In this document: piece by piece, positions 1-24,143 of the stretch
How positions within the stretch are numbered: position 1 is the first letter of the stretch
Layout: each line of letters opens with the position of its first letter
NCBI RefSeq assembly: GCF_001039355.2
Contig: NW_019776171.1
Span: 1 to 61,861, forward strand
Length of the DNA stretch: 61,861 bases
Source of the DNA: Lingula anatina
Lineage: Eukaryota; Brachiopoda; Lingulata; Lingulida; Lingulidae
Direction of reading: 5' to 3'
Notes under the pieces: generated by a model
What the model saw: the letters and a program-made list of their open reading frames with translations, nothing else
Database searches by the model: none
Told to the model about the DNA's origin: nothing
Translations under genes and position numbers: made by a program

Positions 1-157
1 GGAACTAGGGTAAACCAAAGTCAATGCTTTTCACAAGATCTTTCTTCAGGCAGTGAAATTTGGAGAACGGGCAAAATACCCGCCTTGCAGGGAAAACATT
101 CCTTCATAGTGCTGACGGTGTTACTCTATAAATTGACTCTGCAGGAGTCCCCCGTCA

Positions 158-11766
<11,609 letters not shown>

Positions 11767-14700
11767 CTGTGGTAGTGTCGTCGAAGCTTTACTGCATCTT
11801 CGTCAAGAATTAGTCCTAGGTGGCAAAACAATGGGGTATTTCAAACTTAAGTAAAATAATAACACATAAAAATTCTAGCACCAGAAATTTATTTCAAGCT
11901 CTGTCCGAACGTGGTCAGCATGGGACTAGCGCAGGTTGTTTGAAGTAGGTCGCCCTGGCAACAAAGCGGAGATCTGTCGCCCTGAATGTAAGTGGTTGAT
12001 GAATAGCTCTTCCAGTACTTTTGCGTTAAAGCGTACACCGATAATCTATACAGAGTGAGTCCCCTCTGATCAACAGGGTGCATTGGTTTTAAACGTGGAG
12101 AGGAAACCCACCACCTGCCCCATTTTACTACACACATTATCAATCAAGCGGTGCCAGGACGAGGTGAGAACGAAAAATTAATGTCCTTTTTGTAAGGCAC
12201 AAAGAAAATCTCTGCGAAATCGATACATTTTTATATTGCTATGCTTGCCTAAATTTATCCTTAAGTGTACTTGACAATATCGATGATACATGGTAGTTTG
12301 CAAATTATGTGGGCGTTAAGAAGTTGATTAAAAACGAATAAGTATCTCAACGTGTGTTGTTGGTAATTTTAATTAATTTTAATTTAATTTTAAATTTTAA
12401 TGTAAAAGGCACGTGCCCCCGATGGTCTGTAGTTTTTGCATGCCATGCTATTAGCTCCGCGTAACCGAAATAATGTATATATAGTTAAATGAAAAAAAAG
12501 AAAGTCTTAAATGGAACACTCATCAGTAATAGATTTTACCACTTTTAATGTTCTCAAATATTTGCCAATGCATTACGTATTCAACTATTGAAAAGTGGAT
12601 ATTTTTAATCACGTTTTCTTTTTCGAAAAATTGATTGGGTTACATGTGTTTGTTTTGTTAATGTAAAAATCATGTATTTAAGACAAGGCTTATCATCATT
12701 TAGGTAAAAAAAACCTTGGCAACACGGTTTTACGGTTTCACAAACACTTACTTTCATCTTTCAAAATGCAAACACTTGAAAACTACGTTTATATTAGAAG
12801 GGCTTCTTTTATTTCATCATTGCCCAGCTTCAACTTTAGGGCATATTCTGGTAGATTTCTAACTGAGCTGTAGCCAGAGTGATACAAAAACAAGTATTCA
12901 TTTTTATTTGTGTTCTTATCTTACTACTATACTAGGTAGTGTGTTGTTAATGGGATATTGACCATTCCGATGTACAGGCCTAATGAAAAAATTACTTTAT
13001 CCAAAAACGTTTGATTAAAGAAATGGTTGGGAAAAATCTCATAATCACTAAATCATGTTTGGGATCGTATGTACGACTTACCGCTTACTTCGACAGATTA
13101 CCTGGCTGTGTAAAGCGATGAAATGCTACTTGTCTCACACAAACAAAAAATCAGTGTCTATATAAACTGATTTTTGTAATGGCTTTTATCCTGTATTTGA
13201 ATATCTGCTTTGTCTCTTCCTGTGCTCATCCGCTGTTTTTCTTCAAAAATCTCCCAGCATGACCACGAAGATGAAAGGTGAAAAATATTATTCGTGAAAA
13301 AAATGATTGATTCAGTGTTCACTTCAATAGCCTGAAGTATTTTGTTTCAAAGCTGGTAGGCTGAGAGATATACTAAAGTTCAGTGAAAAAATTTGCCTTC
13401 GACATTCTCATTGTTTTTTTTTCACCGATCTAATTCTATATCTTTATCCTTAAATCCAACATCCTCTTGATTTCGTTCTTGGATTTTTCCCAGTGGTGGG
13501 AAATTGCACACACCCTTTATTAAGCCATTGCTCATTTTGTTTTTAATATTCTCACTTGTCTTGGCTTTAACTGCACTTAATACTTTGTGTCAATGTATCG
13601 ATATGAGCCGTAAAGGGCGGTTTTCTGGCAAACTATTCATTTGTTGTCAGGGAGAGAGAGGCGTGCTTACAGAGATAAGAGGGCATAATGGAATGTTTGG
13701 CGGTTCGTTTGTTAATTACAAGAGCTATAATCGGAAATATATTTACCAGACCAAGACCGAGAAGATTTTTTTCTAACATTCACGCCGTGATTAAGTGAAT
13801 GACTCTAATATACATGTATGCTACAATCTCAGCTCCACCTTCAACTGTCCTGACATTGCGGTAAGCTTTGTTAAATAAGGCAGTTCTCTATATTACATGA
13901 CCCTTTTGTCACAGTATAAAATCTATTTTAAAATTTGCAGGTTATGGACTGTTATTTTTCTTCAAAAACATTATGTACAGCTGAGATGTGATAAAACAAA
14001 AGTTTGTCTACTATCGAATTCGTTATTCTTCATTTATGGGTTTATCTTAAACTGAGGTAGACCATTTTTATCTAAAAGTTTTGATCCATTTTCGGGCTGC
14101 AATTATTTTGAGAAACCATTCTCCGAAAGGTATAATATGTTGGGGGATGGGAGGGGGGCGACAGAAAACACTGTTTACAGTGAGTGGAAATTCGCACGCA
14201 ATATAATCATGCGGTATTTATTTAAATGTCATCTCACCGTACGTAGTATTGCATTGTTTTGACTAGTTAACTGGCTTTAGTAATTAAGACGTTTATCAAC
14301 GTTCTCGGCTACCCTCTAAGGCTAAACAGTGCATATATAACTTTAATTGGGAGGAATTGAATATAAAGGCTCTCGTTGATAGGATACGAATTCAGGTGAC
14401 TGACAATGATGAAGTCATCTTGAGGTGAATAATTCTTGGAACTCATCTCAGTTTTTGCTTTTGTTTAATTTCATGATCGAAGTCCATTAATCAAATCATT
14501 TCTCGCCATCCCATCACTAGCATCGTTAATACAAGAGATTTTACATGGAGAAATGATTCAGCCTTGGCAACAAATTTTTTTTTTTTTTTTTTTCGGTCAT
14601 TTAGTTTTCTTCTTAATTCCGTTTAACCCACAAAAATAGGTGATTGAAAGGTTTTCGAGGTAATGGTATTTCTGCACGCCCACCCTAACTGAACTGCCTT

Positions 14701-16410
14701 GATATTAAACACTCCCCTTATTCTCCACCCTGAGTAATACCCTTGACTCTCCTTACGCCGTTCAAAAAATCAAACTGATATTCAGGGTGCTGTGTTCATA
14801 AGCACGCACATAGGCCCACCGGGGAAAGTACTAAAATAACCGCACTACCGTTAATCAGTGCTCCTAAACGATGCAATGTTGATATTTTAGCCTTTTTGAT
14901 CGGGATCATTCCACTAATCATCTCACCTCTTCTGATTATCAAAGCTGAAGCAAAATTACATCAATGGTTAAACAAAAACGATTTTCAAAGACAGTGGTTC
15001 GATATTTGGAACAGTGTATGTTATAAAAGTAAAAAAAAAAAAATGATTCAATTTACTCATCCTGTTCTGAATCATCCACCACCACCGATATAAAAAAAAA
15101 ATAAAATAAATAGATAAAAAAAAATACAAAAAAAACATTCCATTTTTGTTTAACAAACTGCACAGAGCATGCTCAATTTATAAACTGCCAAGGTTTGGAA
15201 TACGAAAAAGGATTCACTTACGAAGAACCAAGTTGATGCTAAATTGACACGTTAGGTAATACCGTAATGATCTTTATTCTTTAAGATAACATGTCATGCA
15301 TGAAGCACTATATATATATACAAACTTTTTAAGTTACAGCAACCAACTCTAAGACATCCTATGGTCCCTTATAAAAATTGCAATACTGAAAGACGAAAAC
15401 CAAGCACTTCATAATTATATCTATTGCAGGTTTCTGTTCCCTTGAATTGAAAACATGACTTACTTATAAACTGGCCTTAGGCAATTGCACAAAAATTCAA
15501 ATATCTCAAATTCCACAGTGAATGAAAGCAAAAATATCATATATTCTCATCTCAATTTTGCATTTGAATCATGGTGAATTTTAGTCAATAAATGACAACC
15601 TACTTGCATCTGATTTCTCTACATCAACTTGTACCAATGAACCAATGTGAGCACAGTACCAATATATCAACTTAAAAAGCAATAAAGGATAATTTTCCAA
15701 ATGAGTTCTTTCAAAATATCCCTGCCATACAAATTCACTAAGTTTACCCATTCTCTAGAATTACAATAATAATTGCCGATACCCTTATCATTCATTTAAT
15801 ACAAGTGGAACTAAAGGATTTACTGTAAAAAAAAAAAAAACTGACACAATATCTAGATTATGACAAAATATTTTAAATGTTTTATACACTGAACACTTGG
15901 AACAAAATCAGGTGGTAGGGTTAAAAAGAATTGCCCTTTTGGGAGAAAAAGATCCACTTTGAATCAAAATTTGGTCCAGGTTCTATGCAATTCCTCATGT
16001 TGGATCAACTAAGGGGGTAAAAAGTCCACAAGCTTAAACCACATTTGAAATTGTTGGTTTTAGGCCTGTGTTATTTATGTCAAACATTATCCCAGTATGT
16101 CTTGCCCTACTCCAGGCAAGTATTATTATCATGGGGTATTCCACAGTAATTTCTCTCTTTGTACTTTTGGGATCGTTATGTTTCTCCAACATCTTATTTT
16201 CCTTCCAGTTAAATTTAAGACAGTTAATCTGCAATGTGGTTGCTTCTAACATAAATATCTAATCAGAGAGATGAATAAATGAAAAAAAGGAAATGACAGA
16301 GGGTAAAATATGTTGCAGATATAAAAGATCAAAATCTTATGCTTTTTGTATACAAAAACATGACTCTTCAAATTTGAAGTAAAAGAATGACCCAATCATA
16401 ATTAAAACGA
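11767..16410. other. Intergenic region between TMC 5' end and CDK9 copy A 3' end
   Basis: This 4.6-kb stretch should hold the TMC 5' UTR/promoter at its left end and the CDK9 A 3' UTR at its right end. There are short A and T runs (a 19-bp-class poly-T at about 14575-14594; poly-A at about 15031 and 15827). The longest open frames (for example 13504-13776) have no recognisable domain and no support. Nothing else is identified. Confidence 0.6.
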
Positions 16411-18321
16411 CTAGAATATCCTATCAAAATGTTGGTCCATGCTTGCTGCAGGTTTAGCAACAGGCTGCTGCTGGTGTGGTCCAGCTCCACGCCTCCTAGG
16501 GGGCGCCAGATACTCAAACATGGACATAGTATGCTGGGACAGCATTTTACCCAGCTCACAAGGACGTGGGTCTGTCCAGAAAAAATCATGGTCCAGTGCT
16601 CGGTCACCATCGATACGTTTGGTTGGGTCCAGTGTGAGCAACTTATCCAGTAAGTCCAAGGCATATTGGTCTTTAATGTAGGCTTTCAGGCGATCCTTCA
16701 CTTTACGTTTTTGGTCCTTTGGTAGCTCCATTTTGGTATAAAGTTCGTATTTTTCCACATCAGGCCATACTTTTGTTGTGATAGAACCACAAAGCTGTGT
16801 GATTAGCTGTAGTTGGCGTTGCTCAGTGTCACCTTGCATTATGGGACTTCTCGTCCACATTTCTGCCATGATACATCCCGCCCCCCACATGTCAATAGCT
16901 GGTCCATAATCCCTTTCACCAAGCAAAAGTTCTGGGGGGCGATACCATAGAGTAACAACACGATTGGTATATCTCATTGGCTGGCCTTTGTTGTTAATAC
17001 TGAAAGCTCTTGCAAGTCCAAAATCAGCTAATTTCAACTGTCCTGATTTTGTTATCAGAATATTAGCTGCTTTCATATCTCTATGAAGCACTTTGTTACT
17101 GTGGATGTAATATAATCCATTGAGCAGTTGCTGCATAACTTTCTTGATTTCCCCCAAGGTGAACTTCACATTGGAATTACTAAGAAGTCCTGCTAAGTCA
17201 TGTTCACAGAATTCAAATACCAGGTAGAAAGTACTCTTGAATCTGTTGTAGGGTGTGGCTGGAAAACAGAGAGACAAATCATAAGTATTCTGCAAAAAGA
17301 TAGCGATTGTTGGGCACATGACATCTCATAAGAAACTGAATAACTTTTTAAAAGTACTTGCAATGGAAGGTTTACCACTAGCTAGGATAATTTCAGAGCA
17401 TATTTACACTGAATATTGTTGGAAAAAAAATATAAAGTCATTTGAGGGTTCTTTTGAATTATTTTCTTCCTTAATTCCTGATAACTTTTCATTTACCTTT
17501 ACTCCTACAAATTTCAATTAAATTAACAACATTTTCATTCTTCAGAAGCTGCAAAATCTTAATCTCTCTCAATGCTGTGATGGGAAACTGAAATGTTAAA
17601 AAGTTTATAGTCAGTATAGTCAGTGCTCATGGCACACTTTACATGGGTGAGGAGCTTGTGCCACAGGACAATACATGAGCATTTTAAAAATGTTTTTCAA
17701 ATATAAGGCTGTGCTTGGTAAAATGATAAGACATACCATGTAAGAAAATATCTTATCTTTTTCCTTTTAACATCTTTTAAAGTAAGCCATAAGATTTTTT
17801 TAAATAAAGAGGCAATACTTATTTTTTTCAATTTCTAATCTATCCTGAGAAAAGTCTACATATTACATGGCCTTACCCCTTCCTTTTCATTTTCCATAAG
17901 AACTTTTTTGAGGGCGACCAAGGTTTTTGTTTTCCTGTCACGAGCTTTAAACACTTCACTGGAATATTAACACGAACATGTATTGCAGCAATATGAAGAT
18001 GACTTAGTGTCATTTAACAATAGAATTTATCAAATAATATCTAACAGAAAATTACTTTAGCTTTAATCTCTAGCATGCACCAGACTGCTAAAATAAGTAA
18101 ATAAATAAATAAATAAATAATTAAATAAATAAATAAATAAGATATTCATCCCCTCTTACCCAAGATAGTTCCACTCCATAACATACACGCAAGCACACAC
18201 ACATAAATATTCACATAAATTCATTAATGTACACAAATACAATTACATACTACTGGTATATAATTTAATTATAATTCATGATATATGCATTAACACAAAC
18301 AGTGTCACAGTGTGAAATTTG

Positions 18322-18376
<55 letters not shown>

Positions 18377-18704
18377 TCCGATGATATAAAGATTCTACTC
18401 CCACCAGCTAGAACAATTAAACTGAATATTTCACAAGATAGTTCCACTGAAACCAATAATCCAAAGGATTTTTTTCAAATAAGGCAAAGACAGTAAAAGC
18501 GAAGAAATAGAACAAAGAAGCTAAACGTGGTCGAAATGAATGAATGGACCACAACAAAAACGTATGCACACGTAAAAAACCGGATGTTGTCTTGCATATC
18601 TGTTGTATCCCTTACCCAAAGGTCCCCTGTCCAATTTTGGCCAGCTTCTCGTATTTATTAACATCTTGGCAGTAGGGAAATTCAAGGTCTTCTATCTTGC
18701 TCAT
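16411..18704 (-). CDS. CDK9: Cyclin-dependent kinase 9, copy A (P-TEFb kinase)
   Basis: Complete CDK9. In other animals it pairs with cyclin T and phosphorylates the RNA polymerase II tail and pausing factors. Four coding exons, 18616-18704, 17877-17958, 17497-17587 and 16411-17258 (phases 2, 0 and 1 at the junctions), give 369 aa; human CDK9 is 372. Visible landmarks: glycine loop IGQGTFGEVF; catalytic K47 in VALKKV; PITALRE cyclin-binding helix at 59-65; HRDMKAAN with D148; DFG at 166-168; activation threonine T185 in RYTNRVVTLWYRPPE, equivalent to human T186; and the CDK9-type tail APPRRRG ending in FDRIF. The start MSKIEDLEFPYCQDV matches the usual CDK9 N-terminus. No catalytic residue is missing. 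It is one of two intact CDK9 genes in the window; its upstream side carries no head-to-head partner. Confidence 0.96.
18087..18139. repeat. (AAAT)n microsatellite
   Basis: Tetranucleotide run with one interruption, in the first intron of CDK9 A. Confidence 0.9.
18322..18376. repeat. (TTA)n microsatellite
   Basis: About 18 perfect TTA units in the first intron of CDK9 A. They create a spurious poly-isoleucine frame on the minus strand. Confidence 0.95.
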
Positions 18705-19549
18705 GTTCTTCTCTGCCTCGGAAAAAAAAGGCACGCTGCACTAACTTCCGGTTGGCAGATGCACATATAGTGATGACGTAATCATCGCTTCGTCTGCTTT
18801 CTCGCCCCAACCAGTGGTTACGTTTACTTCCTGGTAGCAAAGGGAAATCGCGTTGATACGTCGGTATCACACTACCTGTAAGATATAGGGATGCAGAAAC
18901 GAGCGCAGGCTAAAGTTAAAGAACAGGTAGCCAAAATAACAGTTCATGAAATGAGAATATTGTAGACTTAGACATGAAAATTTTTTATCCAAGCCTACGT
19001 AAATCACCCTTCAGAGATAATTTGACACGATGAAGATAGGCTATAGTGAAGAGGTTAGCCTAGTGTCAAGTTATCTCTGAAGCTCAGGGTGACTCCCGCA
19101 AACCTCCGGCAACATTTATGGGGATACTCCTCATTTGCGTGATAAAATGGGGCAGGCCTACTCCCGGACACAATTAAGCGAGTCATAAAACTTTTCAGAA
19201 ACATGTTTTTTACACCTTACACAACTAAAACAGTAAACTTGTAAGTCAACTTGTAAGTCTTAAACACAAATTAAATTTGAGTTCATTGTGTATCGCATAA
19301 CTAAACAACACATGTATACATAAAAAATATAGCCAATATCCAAATATATTTATATAATTAGGCTAAAAAACAATGCATTGTTTCCCCCATAAAAGTGGAA
19401 AGATCTTAAAAACTGAAAAAAGTTGATAATTAACTTACATATGGAAAATGTTGATACAAACAGATCAGTGCAAAGAAAAAAAAACATTGTATTAATCTTG
19501 TTCTTGGAATTGTTTTATCAAATGTGAATGCACACGATTAGCCTAAAAG
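18705..19549. other. Upstream region of CDK9 copy A
   Basis: Probable 5' UTR/promoter zone of CDK9 A, transcribed leftwards. It contains an imperfect inverted repeat around 18990-19095 (TCAGAGATAA...TTATCTCTGA cores). No gene is seen. Confidence 0.5.
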
Positions 19550-22290
19550 AGATTGGGTGAGCCTTGTTAACTTCACACATACCCTACATTTTACATATAC
19601 GAGGGTTATATCAGCGCAAAGATCTTTAAAAAAAGCGCGCTGCCGTGTTGTGTAGTTAGCCTAAACAAAAAACCCTTACGATTTTGTTATGCCCTGTCAA
19701 TCACACCCTATATCCATAGATTTTTAGATCGATCTATCCCTGTGGGGAGTCTCACTAGATTACTGTCAGCTTGGCCGGCTTAAGCGTCTGTCCCGCCTAC
19801 TAAAAGCTGTAAGGGGGTAATTAACCATGGTGCCCGCTCGGCTGACTACAATTTAGCGTGAACCCCCTGGGAGTTAGGTCGATCTAAAACTTAATCTTTA
19901 GATCGATCTAAATCTCTGGGAAAGCACCCTCAGTCACGCACTTCGCATAATAATACATAAAAGATTATCCGTGGAATAAGTATCACTATATCAGTTAGGT
20001 GTCAAGATACATGAGTTATTATTTCGTGCCCTGTCAATAAGTCATCCATTCAATCGGTGTAATGCGACGATTTTGTTTGTCGATCCTTCACAAAAAAGAT
20101 TTACAGAGAAACTCAACGTGTCTCGAAACAAAGTTTAAAAGAATGTCAAAGATGGTCAAACAGTTACAGGCCCGAGTTAATCATACGTTCAGGGTTTAAA
20201 AAAAGATAGTGATGATATAATCCAATTACTCAGTTAGACCTCTAATCGCCATTTCGATAAATGGAGATGGGCGAAACATCCCTACTGTATCATGTCCATG
20301 AACATATCACTCGTTGTGCAATTCAAAACATCAAACGCGTTACCTTGTTTTATCAAATGTGAATGCACACCATTAAACGAGATTGGGCCTTGTGAATTTC
20401 ACACATACATTTTACACATACAAGGGTTATATCAGCGCAAAGATCTTTAAAAAAGCGCGCTGCCGTGTTGTGTAGTTAGCCTAAAAAAACCCTTACAATT
20501 TTGCAATGCCCTGTCAATTAGTCACGCACTGTGCATAAAATACAGAAAAGATGAGCGTGGAATAAGTATCACTATATCAGTTAGGTGTCAAGATACATGA
20601 GTTATTGTTTCATGTCCTGTCAATAAGTCATCCATTCAATCGATGTAATGCGACGATTTTGTTTGTTGATCCTTCACAGAAAAGATCTACAGAGAAACTC
20701 AACGTGTCTCGAAACAAAGTTTAGAAGAATGTCAAAGATGGTAAAACAGGCCCGAGTTAATCATACGTTCAGAGTTTTAAATTTGGACCTCAAATCGCCC
20801 TTTTGATTTGTGAAGATGGACCAGAAGAAACATCCCTACCATATCATGTTCATGAACATATTATTCGTTGGCCAATTCAAAACATCAAAAGTGTTACATT
20901 GTTTTATCAAATTTGCATGCACACCATTAAACGAGATTGGATGAGCCTTGTTAATTTCACACATGCATTTTACATATGCGAGGGTTACGTCAGTGCGAAA
21001 GTCTTCTTTGAAAAACACGTTACCGTGTTGCGTAGATAGCCTCAAAAACCCGTAAGATTTTGCTATGCCCTGTCAATCAGTCATGCATTTTGCATAGAAA
21101 TACAGGAAAAGATGAGCCGTGGAATAAGTATCACTTTATTAGTTAGGTGTCAAGATACATAGGTTATTGTATCATGTCCTGTCAATAAGTCATCCACTCA
21201 ATCGATGTAATACGACAATTTTGTTTGTCGATCCTTCACAGAAAAGTTTTACAGAGAAACTCAACGTGTCTGGAAACAATGTTTAGAAGAATGTCAAAAA
21301 GTTCAAACATACCCGGGTTAATCATATATTCGGGTTTTTAAACAAGATAGTTATGATATTAACCAATTACTAAGGCCTCTAATCGCAATTTTCTCAAGAG
21401 GAGCTGGACCAGAAGAAACATCCCTACTATATCATGTCCATGAACATATTACTCGTTGGCCACTGTAAAACATCTAACAAGATTGGACAAGATTGGGCCT
21501 TAATGATTTCACACATACACGTTGAATTTACGAGGGTTACACTAGCGCGAAATATTTCTTTTAAAAAACGCATTACCGTGTTGCATTGTTAGCCTAATAA
21601 AACCCGTAAGATTTTGCCACGGCCTGTCAATCAGTCTCGCATTTTACATAGAAATACGGAAAAGATGAGCCGTGGAATGCGAGGGTTACGTCAGTGTGAA
21701 AGTCTTCTTTGAAAAAACGCGTTACAGTGTTGCGTAGTTAGCCTCAAAAACCCGTAAGATTTTGCCATGCCCTGTCAATCAGTCACGCACTGTGCATAGA
21801 AATACAGGAAAGATGAGCCGTGGAATAAGTATCACTATATCAGTTAGGTGTCAAGATACATGAGTTATTGTTTCGTGTCCTGTCAATAAGTCATCCATTC
21901 AATCATATCGATGTAATGCGATGATTTTGTTTGTCGATCCTTCACAAAAAAGATTTACAGAGAACTCAACGTGTCTCGAAACGAAGTTTAAAAGAATGTC
22001 AAAGATGGTCAAACAGGCCCGAGTTAATCATACGTTCAGGGTTTGAAACATGATAGTCATGATATAATGCAATTACTTAGACCTCTTATCGCCGTTTCGA
22101 TAAATGGGGATGGAACAGACGAAACATCCCTACTATATCATGTTTATGAACATATCACTCGTTGGGCAATTCAAAACATCACACGAGGTACCTTGTTTTA
22201 TCAAATTTGCATGCACACCATTGAACAAGATTGAGCCTTGTTTATTTCACACGTATACATTTTACATATACCGGGGTTTTTATGTTTCCT
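19550..22290. repeat. Degenerate tandem repeat array, unit about 560-590 bp, 4-5 copies
   Basis: Conserved blocks recur in the same order. The block with AGTTAGGTGTCAAGATACAT occurs at about 19992, 20578, 21140 and 21841. The block with CACACATAC...GAGGGTTA occurs at about 19574, 20400, 20958, 21510 and 22248. The spacing is about 550-590 bp, lengthened to about 827 bp in the first copy by an insertion, and in the fourth by a local re-duplication (second GCGAGGGTTACGTCAG block at about 21678). Copies differ by point changes and small indels. The short open frames inside are not shared in frame between copies, so I read this as non-coding satellite-like DNA. Confidence 0.85.
19694..19932. mobile_element. 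Insertion of about 240 bp unique to the first array copy
   Basis: Other copies run straight from CCCTGTCAAT into GTCACGCAC. The first copy is interrupted there by about 240 bp flanked by TCA on both sides. The insert carries palindromic TAGATCGATCTA near the left end (about 19726) and related words at about 19880 and 19900, i.e. subterminal inverted repeats. It is more GC-rich than the array. It looks like a non-autonomous DNA element; the superfamily is unknown. Confidence 0.6.
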
Positions 22291-24143
22291 GCAGTAAAAA
22301 TATACAGAGGACCTTTCAAGTTGTGTTTGTCACAACTGATATATTCAAGAAAGATCCCTAAAATTTGGAGGAGTAAGGCTTTTTGTTACTTCTCCAAGCC
22401 AAAATGGTATTTCAGAGAGGTTGGAAAAGAATGAATGGTGTAAACCCTTTATCTTCTTTAGACTGTTGGAAAGCTACGGCAGTGATGTGGGACTACCTGG
22501 AATCTTCCCGATTCCTGATAGGCCCGCATCTTTGAAAACGCACTTAAGACTTAACAGTTAGCAGTTAGCCGAGGCAAAACACCCGTGATGGTTTGCAATG
22601 ATTTTACAGAGGACCAATCAACAATAAGAAAAACCTGAGTGATGCATTTCGATTGTGGACTACCTCTAAAAATCTCTATCTTTCCACTAGATAGAGACTT
22701 TCCACTAGATATACACAATAAACATTTATTTTTCTGGCAAATTCTGTGCAAAAAGCTGAATGGACGATTTGGGGTTAATTAAGCTGTCACTTAGGACCTA
22801 ACACTGTTTACTCACTTGTGATCAAATTTATAACAAAATGCAGTGCAGGCGTTTTTTTTTTAATTACCCAACTATGGGCAGAATACTTGAACAGATTTTG
22901 CACGTTTCATTTACTTGAATGTAAAATGGAATCTCGTGTAAGTTCTCTCACTTATTCGGCCTCGTCACTGTAATAAAACAAAACGCTTTGGATGCATGAT
23001 AAGCTACGTTTTGTTTTATGTTTTTTTTCCTGGTTTTGTTAAAATATTATCAAGATAAAATGTACAATATGTCACTTTGCTTTCAAACTCAAATATTTAT
23101 TTTCATGGCATGTTTTTTATTTCTTCCAAGACCTCTATTGCCTATATTCTTTACTTTTCACTGCCAGTGGTAATACGAAGGCAACCAGACGAGACTGGAT
23201 ACCCGGGAATGAAGGAGAGCTTCTTGATTGCTCACAGAAATGAGAAAAGGGAACAAGGCCCTTTTCTAAGCAGGTTCTTTGCTTTTTATACGATGAAAAA
23301 GATGTGAAAATGTGTCACAATGTCACTCTGTAACATATGCTTCAGTTTAAAAAGAGAGAACTTTTGAAACTCGAGTCCCCCCATAAACTTTACACAAAAC
23401 CATTGTGTTGGCCACCTGAGTACATATACATATACATACCTATACAAACATATACCGGCGGTATTATTGTACATTAAAACTGAATAAACGCATATATGTA
23501 TAAGGCATCATTCAGAATAGGGGACTAACTAGTCAGAGGGTCAAATATGGCCGACCCACTTGAATACTTCCCCACGGCGAATCTATACTGTGTCTATTAG
23601 CAGGTTTAGACGGCCGGTTTTGTAGTGGGTAGCCGTATTTGAACCTTGAACTAGCAATTCCCCTCTGAATGGGGCCTAATATTATTACATTACATTTCAA
23701 ATAAATGGGTTCGTACTTGGTTATGGTAAAATATTACTTCTCGATTACTTGTAAACTTTAGAACCCACCACAATGGTGAACTGATCACATAATAGCACCT
23801 TCTTTACAAGGCAATGACTATGCTTATCAAGAGCAAAGATCAGTCCAATCACAATGCAACGTAGAGTCGGTCAGGTGAGTCCAAGGGTTACAATGAAAGG
23901 GGTTTATATTCAAACTGATGTTTCTATTGGAGACAAAAGCAAAGTCATGGTCTTATTATGGGCAACACTAATAGGTTCTTATAAGAAAAATGGGAGGAGC
24001 ATTTCAATTGCGAAGAACTATTTAAAGCGCTATGGTATTTGTAAAACGCACTGCATTGAAAGGGATTGGATTAAGTAAAACAAAGATAAAGGAGCTCGGA
24101 GGACATCTTTATGCTTTTGAATATTTCCAAGTCGGTTGAAAAT
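22291..24143. other. Intergenic region upstream of the SMB-like gene
   Basis: 1.85 kb with no recognisable gene. It presumably contains the promoter and 5' UTR of the downstream gene. The open frame 23854-24078 shows no known domain and is not supported. Confidence 0.5.

Noticed and set aside
13504-13776. 90-codon open frame with a hydrophobic start
   Set aside because: It has a signal-like N-terminus but no recognisable family or splice context; chance is sufficient in AT-rich DNA.
16429-16681. Plus-strand open frames over the CDK9 A last exon (and 30220-30672 over CDK9 B)
   Set aside because: They are antisense shadows of the strongly supported kinase exons and have no domain of their own.
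18265-18456. Poly-isoleucine open frame
   Set aside because: It is the translation of the (TTA)n microsatellite.
19550-22290. CRISPR-like array
   Set aside because: Units are about 560-590 bp with diverged copies in a eukaryotic genome; there are no short repeats with regular spacers.
19550-22434. Short open frames in the repeat array (e.g. 20803-21039, 22043-22234)
   Set aside because: They fall in tandem repeat units but are not conserved in frame between units.
24111-24143. Upstream in-frame ATG of the SMB-like gene
   Set aside because: Starting at 24144 puts the signal peptide at the N-terminus; the extra 11 residues would displace it, though this start cannot be excluded.
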